A DNA stretch of 57,522 bases from Pseudarthrobacter oxydans (GCF_013314975.1 NZ_JABTYH010000033.1:1-57522); one strand, 5' to 3'; positions 26,151 to 35,461 are shown, numbered from the stretch's first letter. The notes: generated by a model not told the origin, from the sequence alone. Made by a program: numbers and translations.

Positions 26151-27038
26151 GTGATCGTCCCCGAAATTTCCCAGAACGCCGCGGCGGTGGCGGATCACTA
26201 CGACGAGCTCGATCCGATTTATCGCCGGGTGTGGGGTGAGCATGTCCATCACGGCCTGTGGGCAACGGGTCGCGAGACGCCCGCCGAGGCCGTCGAGGCG
26301 CTGGCGGACACCGTCGGCGACCGGCTGCGCCTTATGCCGGACGAGGCGTGCGTCGACATCGGCTGCGGCTACGGCTCCACCGCAAGGCGGCTGGCTCTGG
26401 CCCGCGGAGCGCGCGTTACCGGCTTCACGCTGTCCGCCGAGCAGGCCCACTATGCCGCCGCGCGTCCTGTGCCCCACGTGGACATCCGTCTCCGCGACTG
26501 GCTGGCCAACGGGCTGCCCGACGCCTCAGCCAGTGCCGCGTGGGCGATCGAGTCGAGCGAGCACATGGTGGACAAACCCAGGTTCTTCGCCGAGGCGCAC
26601 CGCGTGCTGTCCCCCGGCGGCCGTTTCGTCGTCTGCGCGTGGCTCGCCGGGACTGATGCCGGCCGCTGGAAGGTCCGCCACCTGCTTGAGCCGATCTGCC
26701 GCGAAGGGCGCCTGCCCTCGATGGGCACGCGCGAGGAGTATGAGGCGATGGCCACGGCGGCGGGCTTTGTGATCACTGGCTATGAGGATGCCAGCCGCCG
26801 CGTCGCGCGCACCTGGCCGATCTGCGCCCGTCGCCTGGTGAAGGCCCTGCTGGTGGACCGCGAGACCCGCCGCCTCGCCCTTGGCGCACGCAATCGCATT
26901 TTCGTTTTGAGCATCCCCCGCCTGATCCTGGCCTACCGCACCGGCGCAATGCACTACGGGATTTTCACGCTGGCGAAGGCGGGCGGGAACGGGTCACCAG
27001 GCGAGCCCGGCACCTCAACGCGGCAGGAGTCAACCTGA
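26151..27038 (+). CDS. SAM-dependent methyltransferase
   Basis: A 295-residue class I methyltransferase. Motif I is CVDIGCGYGSTARRLA, with the following acidic loop; the segment WAIESSEHMVDK resembles cyclopropane-fatty-acid-synthase and tocopherol methyltransferase relatives, where ESxEH is characteristic. The GTG at 26151 is preferred; an open frame to 26040 overlaps the IclR gene. Substrate is unknown. It may be a small-molecule or lipid methyltransferase. It converges with the flavin monooxygenase gene with 21 bases between. Confidence 0.85.
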   Translation: MIVPEISQNAAAVADHYDELDPIYRRVWGEHVHHGLWATGRETPAEAVEALADTVGDRLRLMPDEACVDIGCGYGSTARRLALARGARVTGFTLSAEQAHYAAARPVPHVDIRLRDWLANGLPDASASAAWAIESSEHMVDKPRFFAEAHRVLSPGGRFVVCAWLAGTDAGRWKVRHLLEPICREGRLPSMGTREEYEAMATAAGFVITGYEDASRRVARTWPICARRLVKALLVDRETRRLALGARNRIFVLSIPRLILAYRTGAMHYGIFTLAKAGGNGSPGEPGTSTRQEST

Positions 27039-27059
27039 CCGCCCGCGCCGCCGGCACCA

Positions 27060-28550
27060 CTACTGGCCGGCCGACCACCAGGCCAGCGCGTCCTTAAGGC
27101 CGTCGCCGCCAACGTCCCCCACCCATGCCACATACCCGTCGGGGCGGACCAGGACTGCCTCGGGTGCACGGACGTGCCCAAGCACCGGCAACTCCCACGG
27201 TCCGCTGTACCGCGCATCCACCAACTTCACCTGTGACGGCCGCGGGACCTTGCCGAGCGACCCGCGCTCCCCGAAGTTCATCAGCACCGGCCGGGCATCA
27301 TGGAGGTGCGAATAGACCGTGCTGGGTCCTTCCCGGGTGTCAAGGTCGACGTCGGGCATCCGGCGTCCCAGCAGCGGGTGGCCCTCGCCGAGATCGTAAT
27401 GGACGTCAAGACCGGACTGCATCGCGGCGAAACGCCGGCGGGGTTCTTCCATGCCCAGGAGCTCGGAGACCACCTCACCTGCCGCCCTGGTGCGGGGGTC
27501 CGGGCGGCGGAGCGCAACCTGGGCCATGGTGTTGCGCAGCACCCGGGCGGCCACAGGGTGGCGCTCGGAACGGTAGGTATCCAGCAGCGCGTCAGGGGCC
27601 GTCCCGTTGATTACCTTCCCCAGCTTCCAGCCGAGATTCACCGCGTCCTGCACACCCAGGTTCAGGCCCTGGCCGCCGTCCGGAGAGTGGACGTGGGCAG
27701 CGTCGCCGGCCAGCAGGATTCGCCCCTTGCGGTACTCGTTGGCCTGCCGGGTCATGTCCGTGAACCGCGAAATCCAGGTGGGGCTGTGGACTCCATAATC
27801 CGTTCCGCACGCAGCCGTCAGTGCTGCTCTGAGATCATCCAGTGATGGTTCCGTTGCAGGCCCCACGTGCCCCTCGGTTACCATCACCGCCACAGGCCCG
27901 CTGTCCGCGTAGACCACCCTGCCGTCTACAACCTGGTACTCCCTGCGGCCAAACGAGTGGATGCCCAAAGCGTTCTGGTGCACGCCAAACTCCGGCTGGT
28001 CCGTCATCTCCACCTCGGCGATCAGCGCGCTGGTGGTGGGATCCCAGCCGGGGAACCCGATGCCCGCCGCTTTGCGCACGAGGCTGCGGCCGCCGTCGCA
28101 CCCCACAACGTAGCCGCCACGCAACCTCCTGCCGTCCTGGAGTTGGACGCCGACGGCGGCGCCTTCCTCCACGAGTCCGGTCACCTCGTGTCCGCGGTAG
28201 AACGTGACGGCCAGCTCCGCCACCCAGCCGGCAAGGATGCGTTCGATATGGTTCTGCCACAAACCCAGCCCGTAGGGATGCCGGGTGGGAAAATCGCTGA
28301 TGTCGAGGCGCGTTCCCGCGAAGCCGGCCACCTGCGCCACGTGACCCTCGGCGAGGAAGCGGCCGGCGATGCCCCGCTGGTCCAGGACCTCAAGGGTTCG
28401 TGCGTGCAGGCCGCCCGCACGTGCACCCGCGAGTTCCTGGTTGGGACGCCGCTCCACGATGGCAGCGTCAACTCCCGCCAACGCCAGTTCGCCGGCCAGC
28501 ATCAGCCCGGTGGGGCCTCCGCCGACTATTACCGCTGCATGATCACGCAT
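27060..28550 (-). CDS. class A FAD-dependent monooxygenase
   Basis: A 496-residue flavoprotein aromatic hydroxylase. VIVGGGPTGLMLAGELALAG is the dinucleotide site. GRILLAGDAAHVHSPDGGQG is the second FAD motif, and the central GCDGGRSLVRKAAGI is the DG fingerprint. The last about 110 residues (from GHPLLGRRMPDVDL) resemble the thioredoxin-like domain of PgaE, phenol hydroxylase and rifampicin monooxygenases. The ATG at 28550 places the dinucleotide motif near the N-terminus as usual. Possible roles are aromatic-acid catabolism or drug inactivation; no pathway partner is adjacent. Confidence 0.87.
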   Translation of the reverse strand: MRDHAAVIVGGGPTGLMLAGELALAGVDAAIVERRPNQELAGARAGGLHARTLEVLDQRGIAGRFLAEGHVAQVAGFAGTRLDISDFPTRHPYGLGLWQNHIERILAGWVAELAVTFYRGHEVTGLVEEGAAVGVQLQDGRRLRGGYVVGCDGGRSLVRKAAGIGFPGWDPTTSALIAEVEMTDQPEFGVHQNALGIHSFGRREYQVVDGRVVYADSGPVAVMVTEGHVGPATEPSLDDLRAALTAACGTDYGVHSPTWISRFTDMTRQANEYRKGRILLAGDAAHVHSPDGGQGLNLGVQDAVNLGWKLGKVINGTAPDALLDTYRSERHPVAARVLRNTMAQVALRRPDPRTRAAGEVVSELLGMEEPRRRFAAMQSGLDVHYDLGEGHPLLGRRMPDVDLDTREGPSTVYSHLHDARPVLMNFGERGSLGKVPRPSQVKLVDARYSGPWELPVLGHVRAPEAVLVRPDGYVAWVGDVGGDGLKDALAWWSAGQ

Positions 28551-28771
28551 TGCTCCGGCTCCGTTCTCCAAGTTGCGGGCACTGCGATTGTGCGCCCCCG
28601 GCCCGGCCTTGCCGCAAGCCCCGCACCCGGAGATATATTGGAAATGGAAGGAGCGATCCGCTCAATTCTCGTTCCGCCAAACTATTGCCCCTGGCACGGA
28701 CCTGGGCGACCCGTATGGGTCTAGTGTGGGGAAGGTCGGCACTCGCCGCGAATAGCCCTCAGGGAGGGTGC

Positions 28772-29251
28772 ATGAACTCCAGACAGTCCAGCTCCGAGCA
28801 ATTTATGCAGTACTTGAAAAGCGTTGGGGGCTCGGAGGCGGACGTCACCGGAGCTTCATACGTGGTCAGCGACGGGGACACCGTGGAGAGCGTGGTTTCC
28901 GCGCTGCGGATGGAGCAACAGCAGCATGGCAGTGCCGCCAGGGACCCGTCCGTCCTCCACGCCCTGGCGCAGGTGATGGTCAGCAGGCGCGATGAGCGGG
29001 ATCCTGGCCACCATGCTGGAGCCTCCCAGCCAGGTCAGTACCAGCTGGACATCCATCTGAGCGCCGGAAACAGCACCCGCGAAAGCATCCCGGAGAAGGA
29101 CATCGACGACGCCAAGGCCTGGGCACGCACACGGATCGAATCCCAAGGCGCCGAGTTTGGGGCCATCTACTTCCCCGCGGGCGGAGACGGCGCACCGGGC
29201 ACGGGAGCACTGGTGTCCAGCTACGACCGTTCGGTGGGCTGGTACCGCTAA
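28772..29251 (+). CDS. uncharacterised 159-residue protein
   Basis: Not recognised. An AGGGAGGG ribosome-binding site precedes the ATG at 28772, which makes the start firm. The protein is soluble and acidic. The N-terminal third is helical and glutamine-rich (ALRMEQQQHGSAARD), and the C-terminal third reads as an alpha/beta segment (DDAKAWARTRIESQGAEFGA, then IYFPAGG). No signal peptide or metal motif is visible. It converges with the S66 peptidase gene. Confidence 0.7.
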   Translation: MNSRQSSSEQFMQYLKSVGGSEADVTGASYVVSDGDTVESVVSALRMEQQQHGSAARDPSVLHALAQVMVSRRDERDPGHHAGASQPGQYQLDIHLSAGNSTRESIPEKDIDDAKAWARTRIESQGAEFGAIYFPAGGDGAPGTGALVSSYDRSVGWYR

Positions 29252-29259
29252 CTGGACGC

Positions 29260-30312
29260 TCAGTTGTAGAGAGCGCTGATGGTCCGGGCTGTTCCGTTCA
29301 TGGTGATGCTGCCGCCGTACGGCAGGATCCACTGAGGGCGGGTATGGCCAAAGGGCACCCCCACGCAGACAACGGCTTCGGGGCTGTACCGGGCGACCTC
29401 CTCAATCACTGCGTCCCGCTGGGCGGCCCGCAGGCGGGAGCGTTCCCCGGGCTCCGGCCTGTGCTCGAAGTTGCTGGTTGGTGGCCGGGCGACGACAACC
29501 CCGTGGACAACCTCGAGCACACCCCGCTCTCCGAGCGAGCGGACCCACCGCTTCACCCAGTCGGCAGGTGGAATCAGCTCACTGGTCTCCAGTAACAATA
29601 TGCACCCGCGCAGGTCCTCTAACCGCGGGAGGCGGTCCGCCAATGCAAGCTGGTCAATGACCTCCAGGCATCCGCCCCAGGTCCGTCCCGATACCACCCG
29701 CTCCGGCCCGGCCCATGTCCAGGGCTCGGTGGGCTCACGTTCCCCGTATTCGACGAGGGCTTGGGGGTCATGCCAGTCCCGGCCGAAGTCCTCGGATTCG
29801 CCGGGATCGGTGATCGTGAGCTCACCGCCCGTCATCAGGGCCGCCCGAAGGGAGGCCAGATGGATGTCGTCGATGCCGGGACCGGGGCCGAGGTGCACCT
29901 GGGTGGAACCGCCGTAGTAACCGCCCATACTCTGGGACCAGAGCCAGTTCAGCAGGTTGGTATTGTCGCTGTAGCCGAGAAAAATCTTGGGGTCGGCCCG
30001 GGCGAGCCCCGCGTCCAAATGGGGAATCACAGTGATCTGGTCATCACCGCCTATGGTGGCCAGGACGGCCCGGATGGTTGGGTCAGCGAAGGCAGCGTTG
30101 AGATCATCGGCACGTTCTTCAGCAGAAGCGCCGAGCTGACGGGTTGTGGGGAACTCGACGGGCACGAGGCCTGTTACATCGGCAAACCGCTTCATGGCCT
30201 GCTCATGGACCGCGGGAGCAAAGCCGGGCGCAGCGAATGACGGCGACAGAATCGCCACCCGGTCGCCTTCACGGAGTTTCGGTGCCGGCAGGACGCTTCC
30301 CCATTTTTCCAT
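29260..30312 (-). CDS. S66 peptidase (LD-carboxypeptidase / MccF-like)
   Basis: A 350-residue serine peptidase of family S66. The nucleophile motif is FLGYSDNTNLL; the catalytic glutamate region is ILLLETSELIPP; the histidine region is GVPFGHTRPQW. S66 includes LD-carboxypeptidases that trim murein tetrapeptides and MccF, which inactivates microcin C. The gapped loop near the nucleophile with SMGGYYGGST and the length fit the MccF branch better, which would imply immunity to a peptide-nucleotide antibiotic (inference). The ATG at 30312 is chosen over a TTG four codons upstream. Confidence 0.85.
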   Translation of the reverse strand: MEKWGSVLPAPKLREGDRVAILSPSFAAPGFAPAVHEQAMKRFADVTGLVPVEFPTTRQLGASAEERADDLNAAFADPTIRAVLATIGGDDQITVIPHLDAGLARADPKIFLGYSDNTNLLNWLWSQSMGGYYGGSTQVHLGPGPGIDDIHLASLRAALMTGGELTITDPGESEDFGRDWHDPQALVEYGEREPTEPWTWAGPERVVSGRTWGGCLEVIDQLALADRLPRLEDLRGCILLLETSELIPPADWVKRWVRSLGERGVLEVVHGVVVARPPTSNFEHRPEPGERSRLRAAQRDAVIEEVARYSPEAVVCVGVPFGHTRPQWILPYGGSITMNGTARTISALYN

Positions 30313-30372
30313 CCCGCCATTCAAGCACCTGCAGCACCGCCAGGCGGCAACGACCCCTGATTCAGGAAGCCT

Positions 30373-30660
30373 CTAATGATTCCCGCGCAGATGTCCGCCG
30401 GCAGCCAGGAGGGCGTCGAGCTGGGCGGACTGATGTGCCTCGAAGGCTTTGTCGGCGCTCAGGTTCGTGCTGGCGAGCAGCGGGATGTCCAGGCTCGCGT
30501 TGCAGCCGCGGCAGCGGATCTCGTCCGTCCACACCCAGCTGTACGCCGCGTGACTTTCGCGCACCCTCTGCATCGCTGAGGTGATTGCTTCCGTTGTGGC
30601 CGCAAAGTGCGCTGCGTCCTCATTGCTGAGGCTTGTACCAATTTCGATGTCGATGCTCAT
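30373..30660 (-). CDS. uncharacterised 95-residue protein
   Basis: Not recognised. The ATG at 30660 follows a GGAAGAGG ribosome-binding site; a longer frame to 30738 has no support. The protein is mostly helical in the first half and contains one CRGC pair in the middle (EIRCRGCNASLD), suggesting half of a zinc knuckle. It follows the S66 gene across a short gap, in the same direction. Confidence 0.65.
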   Translation of the reverse strand: MSIDIEIGTSLSNEDAAHFAATTEAITSAMQRVRESHAAYSWVWTDEIRCRGCNASLDIPLLASTNLSADKAFEAHQSAQLDALLAAGGHLRGNH

Positions 30661-30835
30661 CGTGCCTCTTCCGTCGTCCCCGATGGTGCTGTCGACAGTA
30701 GTGGGCGTTGCACCGGGAAGGAACGACCTTAAGGTCACGGTTGCCTAACCCTTCAAGCCGCACCGGAACCGGGCCATGGCGGCAGCGGGGCACAAAGGGT
30801 GCCGGAAGCAATCCCGGCAACGCCGGGCCTCTGCA

Positions 30836-30858
30836 GGGCCGGTCACGAAAACCGGCCC
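30836..30858. terminator. stem-loop after the 67-residue gene
   Basis: GGGCCGGT pairs with ACCGGCCC across a 7-base loop. Read on the minus strand it sits 8 bases after the stop of the 30866-31069 gene, in the position of a terminator. Confidence 0.55.
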
Positions 30859-30865
30859 GGCCGGG

Positions 30866-31069
30866 TCACCAGGCCTGGTGTTCGCGGGTGAAGCCGAAAG
30901 GAACGGCCTCGCTCAGGTCCACCGTGAACTTGTCCACACCGAGACGGGTGACCAGGATGCCGTGCCGCTGTCCGGCGAGGGCATGGGCTTTCGCGGCGGT
31001 GACAGCGGCGTCGAGCTCACTGTCCATGCTTTCGCGGTCGGCAACAGTAACGGTCAGCGGAAAGTTCAT
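30866..31069 (-). CDS. uncharacterised 67-residue protein
   Basis: Not recognised. Start ATG at 31069 (MNFPLTVTVADRESMDSEL). The protein alternates beta and helical segments with a central ALAGQRHGILVTRLGVDKFT, and ends in a charged tail. Small single-domain proteins of this type are common in Arthrobacter genomes with unknown function. The frame is open 26 codons further upstream, but those residues are low-quality (proline/arginine rich). Confidence 0.55.
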   Translation of the reverse strand: MNFPLTVTVADRESMDSELDAAVTAAKAHALAGQRHGILVTRLGVDKFTVDLSEAVPFGFTREHQAW

Positions 31070-31398
31070 TGGGGCAGGCCTTCGTGGATCGGTGGGTGGG
31101 GGAACTCGCACCCTGCGCTCCCCAGGGCTACAGGTGAAGTGAGGCACCTCGGTGCCCCGCGGTCCATCCTCCCCTACGCTTCACACGCCAGCAACTTTAG
31201 ATGAACGCAGCAGGTCAGGGGCGGATACCGCTTTCCCCGCTCCTGCCAATTACTGGCCCCCAGAGGCGTGAATTAGAGTTGGAACAGAGTGGGGGCTGTT
31301 TCCGGACGGCTCCGAAACCCTGAACACCGGCCACGCCGCAGAACCCACGCCGCCAGTGCGGCAACTTGCGTGCGCCACGAACCGACAAGGATCCTGCC

Positions 31399-32721
31399 AT
31401 TTCCACGGACGCTATCTTCGGCAATCTCACCCGGATCCGCAACGTCATCCTTCCTGCGCCTGCCCGGACCCGGCTGAACACCGGCCGCGGGCTGCTGGCC
31501 GGTTTCATCGTGGTGCACCTGGTTTTCCTGGTCTTCGCCGCATCCCTCTCGCTTCGCGGTGAGGCCTTCAGCGATACCTTCATCTACCGCGACTGGGCCA
31601 TGGCGGGGTTCAACGACGCGAACCTCACCGGCGGGCCCAGCCCCTGGGTCTACCCGATCCTTGCGCTGATCCCCATGGCCATCGCAGGCATCGCCGGCCC
31701 CGGTCCGTTCTTCTTCCTGTGGGTCCTCATGACCACAGTCCTGAACGGCTGGGCCCTGCTGAAACTCACCAACCGCGGCAGGGACCGCCAGGCCATCCCC
31801 GCCGGCTGGTGGTGGCTGGTGTTCACGTTCCTCATGGGCTGGCTGGGATTCGCCCGCGTGGACGGCCTCACCGCCCCGCTGGTCCTGGTGGCCCTGGCCT
31901 ATGGCGTCGGCCGGCCGTTCATCGCCTCCGTCCTGCTCGCCATCGGCACCTGGGTGAAGGTCTGGCCCGCCGCCGTCATGCTGGCCCTGTTCGCCGTCGT
32001 AAAAAACCGCGTCCTGGTGGTGCTCGCCGGACTTGCGACGACGGCGGGGGTCGTCGCGCTGGCCGCTGCGGTGGGCAGCGTCCCCAAGCTTTTGAACTTC
32101 CTCACCCAGCAGGGTGACCGCGGCATGCAACTGGAGGCCACCTTCACCACGCCCTGGCTCTGGCTGTCCGTCCTGAACATCGGCGACTCCCGCATGTACA
32201 TGAACACGGATATCAACTCCATGCAGGTGGACGGCCCCGGCACCGCACTGATGTCGGTGCTGATGCAGCCACTCCTGATCCTGGCCGCACTGTTGGTGGC
32301 CGGCCTAACGTTTTGGGCACTCCACAACGGGAAACAGCACAAAGGCCGGCTCAACGGCGGCGTTGACCGCACCGAACTGCTCCTCGCCGGTGCCCTGACC
32401 CTGGCCACCGCGTTCGTCGTGTTCAATAAGGTGGGCTCCCCGCAGTTCATGGTGTGGCTCGCCCCGGCCGTCGCCGTAGGGCTCGCCCACAGCTGGCGTG
32501 ATTGGCGGGTCCCGGCCGCCATGCTGATCGTCATTGCCGTGGCAACCTACTTCATCTACCCCCTGTTCTACGACGCCCTCAGCCACAACAACCCGTGGAT
32601 GGCCCTGGTGCTGACCATCCGGAACGTCCTCCTGGTGATCCTGTTCCTCTGGAGCGTCCGGCGCCTCTACCTGCTGGGCAAGAAGGCGCCCGCTGCCGCC
32701 CCCGCGCTCAAGGAGTCCTGA
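31399..32721 (+). CDS. polytopic membrane protein (GT87/DUF2029-like), AUU start
   Basis: A 440-residue protein with about ten membrane helices, resembling GT-C type (GT87/DUF2029, polyprenol-mannose-dependent) glycosyltransferases. Conserved blocks shared with the next gene are GPSPWVYPILALIPM, GWWWLVFTFLMGWLGFARVD, KVWPAAVMLAL and KVGSPQFMVWLAP. The only well-placed start is ATT at 31399: AAGGA precedes it by seven bases. The upstream TTG at 31366 has no ribosome-binding site. The N-terminus (I)STDAIFGNLTRIRNVILPA aligns with the equally ATT-initiated paralog. The acceptor is unknown; cell-envelope glycan or lipid work is likely. Confidence 0.8.
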   Translation: MSTDAIFGNLTRIRNVILPAPARTRLNTGRGLLAGFIVVHLVFLVFAASLSLRGEAFSDTFIYRDWAMAGFNDANLTGGPSPWVYPILALIPMAIAGIAGPGPFFFLWVLMTTVLNGWALLKLTNRGRDRQAIPAGWWWLVFTFLMGWLGFARVDGLTAPLVLVALAYGVGRPFIASVLLAIGTWVKVWPAAVMLALFAVVKNRVLVVLAGLATTAGVVALAAAVGSVPKLLNFLTQQGDRGMQLEATFTTPWLWLSVLNIGDSRMYMNTDINSMQVDGPGTALMSVLMQPLLILAALLVAGLTFWALHNGKQHKGRLNGGVDRTELLLAGALTLATAFVVFNKVGSPQFMVWLAPAVAVGLAHSWRDWRVPAAMLIVIAVATYFIYPLFYDALSHNNPWMALVLTIRNVLLVILFLWSVRRLYLLGKKAPAAAPALKES

Positions 32722-32722
32722 G

Positions 32723-34003
32723 ATTTCCACGAGGTTCTTCGACCGCCTGGTCACCGTCCGCAGCAAAGTCCTGCCCGCCAAGGTGGTGGACTGGTTCGCC
32801 CGCCCTTCCAGCGTGTGGTGGGGATTCGCCGTCGTCCACCTGTACTTCCTGGGCTGGATGGCGTCCTTCTTCCTGCACGGCGACACGTTCAGCGACACAG
32901 AGCAGTACCGCCAGTGGGCCATGGACGGCTACAACCCCGGGGATCTCGACGGGAAGATCAGCCCCTGGGTGTACCCCGTGCTGGCGCAGATCCCCATTTT
33001 CCTGGCCAACATCGCCGGGCCGGACCTGTACCTCCTGGTGTGGTTCCTGATCATCACAGCCCTCAATGCCGTCGGACTCGCTTTCCTTACCCGCGGACCG
33101 CGCAAGGCGGGCGGCATCGCCCCGGCCTGGTGGTGGCTGTTCTTCACGGTCTTCATGGGTTACCTCAGCTTCGCCCGCGTTGAAGGCATCACCGCCCCCA
33201 TCGTGCTCATCGCCCTGCTGTATGCGGCTCAGCGGCCGGTGGTGGCCGGCGTCCTGCTCAGCATTGCCACCTGGATCAAGGTGTGGCCGGCGGCCGTCCT
33301 CGTGCCCATCGTGATCGCCAGCCGGAAGCGGATCCACATACTCCTTTCCGGGGTGGCGGTGACGGCGGTTGTGGCGCTGGGCACCTGGCTGTCCGGCGGG
33401 CTGCCGCACATCATGGACTTCCTCACCAACCAGGGCGAGCGCGGCATGCAGCTGGAAGCCACCTTCTCCACGCCGTGGGTATGGCTGAGCGTCTTCAACA
33501 TTGCGGGCTCGAAGATGGCGGACAACACCGCCATCAACTCCACCGAGGTTTACGGCCCCGGTGCCGGCGTGGCGGCTTTCCTGATGCAGCCGCTGCTGAT
33601 CCTGGCGGCCGTCATTGCCGCCGTCCTGCTGGTCCGTGCCCTGAACCGCGGCGCCGAACGGGAGGAACTCTTCCTCGAGGGCTCCCTGATGATGGTCACC
33701 GCGTTCATTGTGTTCAACAAGGTGGGCTCCCCGCAGTTCATCATCTGGCTGGCGCCGGTGATCATCGCCGGGCTCACCCACGACTGGGAACGGTGGAAGG
33801 TCCCCGCGGCGCTGCTGATGGGCATCGCCATGACCACGTTCGTGATCTACCCGCTGTTCTACACCCCGCTGATCCACGCGCACCCGGTCATGGCGGCCAT
33901 CCTCACCACGCGCAACGTGCTCCTGGTGGTGCTGCTGTGGTGGTCGGTGAAGCGGACCGCCGAGCTGGGCCGGAAACCTGCAGCGGTGCCTGCCGGGGCG
34001 TAA
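32723..34003 (+). CDS. paralog of the preceding membrane protein, AUU start
   Basis: A 426-residue GT-C-like membrane protein, closely related to 31399-32721 over its full length (SPWVYPVLAQIPI, PAWWWLFFTVFMGYLSFARVE, NQGERGMQLEATFSTPWVWL). Predicted start is ATT at 32723, one base after the upstream stop. AAGGAG lies seven bases before it. In this frame no ATG, GTG or TTG occurs between the upstream stop at 32636 and the GTG at 32783, which lacks a ribosome-binding site. Starting at ATT restores an N-terminus that aligns with the paralog. Confidence 0.8.
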   Translation: MSTRFFDRLVTVRSKVLPAKVVDWFARPSSVWWGFAVVHLYFLGWMASFFLHGDTFSDTEQYRQWAMDGYNPGDLDGKISPWVYPVLAQIPIFLANIAGPDLYLLVWFLIITALNAVGLAFLTRGPRKAGGIAPAWWWLFFTVFMGYLSFARVEGITAPIVLIALLYAAQRPVVAGVLLSIATWIKVWPAAVLVPIVIASRKRIHILLSGVAVTAVVALGTWLSGGLPHIMDFLTNQGERGMQLEATFSTPWVWLSVFNIAGSKMADNTAINSTEVYGPGAGVAAFLMQPLLILAAVIAAVLLVRALNRGAEREELFLEGSLMMVTAFIVFNKVGSPQFIIWLAPVIIAGLTHDWERWKVPAALLMGIAMTTFVIYPLFYTPLIHAHPVMAAILTTRNVLLVVLLWWSVKRTAELGRKPAAVPAGA

Positions 34004-34010
34004 CTTCCCC

Positions 34011-34429
34011 TCAGAAGCCCGTGGGCTCGGTCTCGAGCTCGGGCTCACCCGGCCGCTGCTCGTGGTGGAGGGGACGGAGGGCCGTGGCCTCCGGGATCCA
34101 GAGCAGGGCGTCGTAGCGGCCCGCCATGCGGGTGGGAACGTAGTTGCCGCCCTCATGGTCCGGATCATAGACAACGCCGATCGCCGAAGACCTCCCCGGA
34201 AGACGCTGGCGCATCAGTAGCCCGATGTTGTCCATTCCGCCCTGGGCCATATCCGTGGCTCGGGCGTCGCCAACGTGCGTGTTGTGCGCCCACACCGGGC
34301 CCTTTGAGCCCGGACCGTGATGGACGGCGATGCTGGGAGGCCACCCGGTTCCCCGGTGGCCTCCCAATAGATCTTGGCGTTGGGTACCGCCACCCGGCCG
34401 TTTCTCCTCATCAATTGTTCGTCCCCCAC
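34011..34429 (-). pseudogene. erythromycin-esterase-like remnant
   Basis: A C-terminal fragment of an erythromycin esterase (EreA-type) protein. In one frame, VWAHNTHVGDARATDMAQGG and the tail around SSAIGVVYDPDHEGG with RYDALLWIPEATALRPLH match the esterase end. A few residues of an upstream part (VAVPNAKIYWEA) lie in another frame, so an internal deletion with frameshift has removed the catalytic middle. The N-terminal two thirds are missing. The fragment borders the AT-rich island; a same-strand phosphoribosyltransferase/hydrolase lies beyond it. Confidence 0.7.
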
Positions 34430-34654
34430 CCCTCAACAGTAGGGGAACCTGCACGAACGGTGGGACGACCGATATGGTCAGCTAGCTTTGACTGGCAATT
34501 TTGCAACACTTCCGGTTAGGATCATTGATTTTCTTTATCCGGGTTTTTATCTGCAATTAATAGACCTCAAATTCGGCTGGCCGATTCAGCTTGCAAACTG
34601 TCACATATGCCGTTTACGCTTGTTGCGTTTAAGTATTTTTTATATGGGGGAAAA

Positions 34655-35459
34655 TTGGGGAAACTAAGTAAAAAGTTCGCTATTGCCGCATGCGCCGCTC
34701 TTCTTGCGGGACTTTCAGCTCAACCCGCTAGCGCAGATGCGAAAAAGACGCTTTCTAACGCTGAGATAGAAGCGCAACTTTGACCAGTATGTAGCAAAGA
34801 AACCTCGCGATATCGTGGGGCTTGATCGTCTCTCGAAGAGGCTCACAGGACAGGGGACGCGTGTCTCCATCAACGGTGATGGAGAAGTGACCCCGGAGCA
34901 CGCGCAAGCGGTCCTGGACGGCAAGCACTCGGGCTTGACTCGGGCCGCCTTTCCTTCAGATGCCTTTGATGTCTACGTCACATACGTGCCGCTGGCGCAA
35001 GGCAGCCGCCAGCTGACGGTCTATGGCCAGTGGGACTGGAGGGACGACTTCGTGGGCCAAGCGGCTCCGGAAGACATCGCGTCACATCAGTTCAGCTACC
35101 CCGACTGCGTTAGGCACGGAAACCTGGCGGCCAACACCGGCATGTGGGATGGTTCCGTCACCAACCGCGCCACCCTTAGAGATGCAGGTGTTTCATCAAA
35201 GGCGCCAATCTGGAACATCCACGATGGAACCTCTGGATTCGCGAATCTGACTGATAATGGGTGCGTAACGTCGACTTTGAACGCGGCGAACTGCACAGTT
35301 GGCGGTCCGGCTCAAGTTGGTATCGCCTTCGCTTATGAGGCCAACCGTGGCGGCAGTGTTGTGTCTGTCTCGGCAGGTTTCGGCGCACTTAGCGTTGGTT
35401 ACTCAAACCAAGGCGACGTGCTGAGGAAGTCATCACAACCAATATATGGAGCACTTTAA
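34655..35459 (+). CDS. secreted protein in two frames joined at CTT TGA C (or frameshifted pseudogene)
   Basis: Frame one begins at TTG 34655 (GGGGG four bases upstream) and encodes a clean Sec signal peptide, KKFAIAACAALLAGLSAQPA then SA, followed by 14 residues ending EAQL at a TGA (34781-34783). Frame two continues after a +1 shift at CTT TGA C as DQYVAKKPRDIVGLDRLSKR and runs to 35459. The joined product is about 267 residues, secreted, with no recognised domain; it has aromatic-rich blocks (TVYGQWDWRDDF, PIWNIHDGTSGF) and two C-terminal cysteines. Frame two alone, starting at GTG 34815, has no ribosome-binding site and no signal. Either a programmed shift or a one-base mutation explains it. 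Confidence 0.6.
34778..34784 (+). promoter_or_regulatory. prfB-like +1 frameshift site
   Basis: CTT TGA C equals the slip sequence of the release-factor-2 gene, where ribosomes move +1 from CUU over a slow UGA. A +1 move here opens exactly the downstream coding frame. The stimulatory Shine-Dalgarno-like sequence of prfB is not evident upstream (GAGATAGAAGCGCAA), which weakens the case. Confidence 0.4.
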
Positions 35460-35461
35460 AA

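Noticed and set aside
34815..35459. Independent gene starting at GTG 34815
   Set aside because: No ribosome-binding site and no signal peptide, while an in-line signal peptide frame ends just before it; treated as the second part of one gene.
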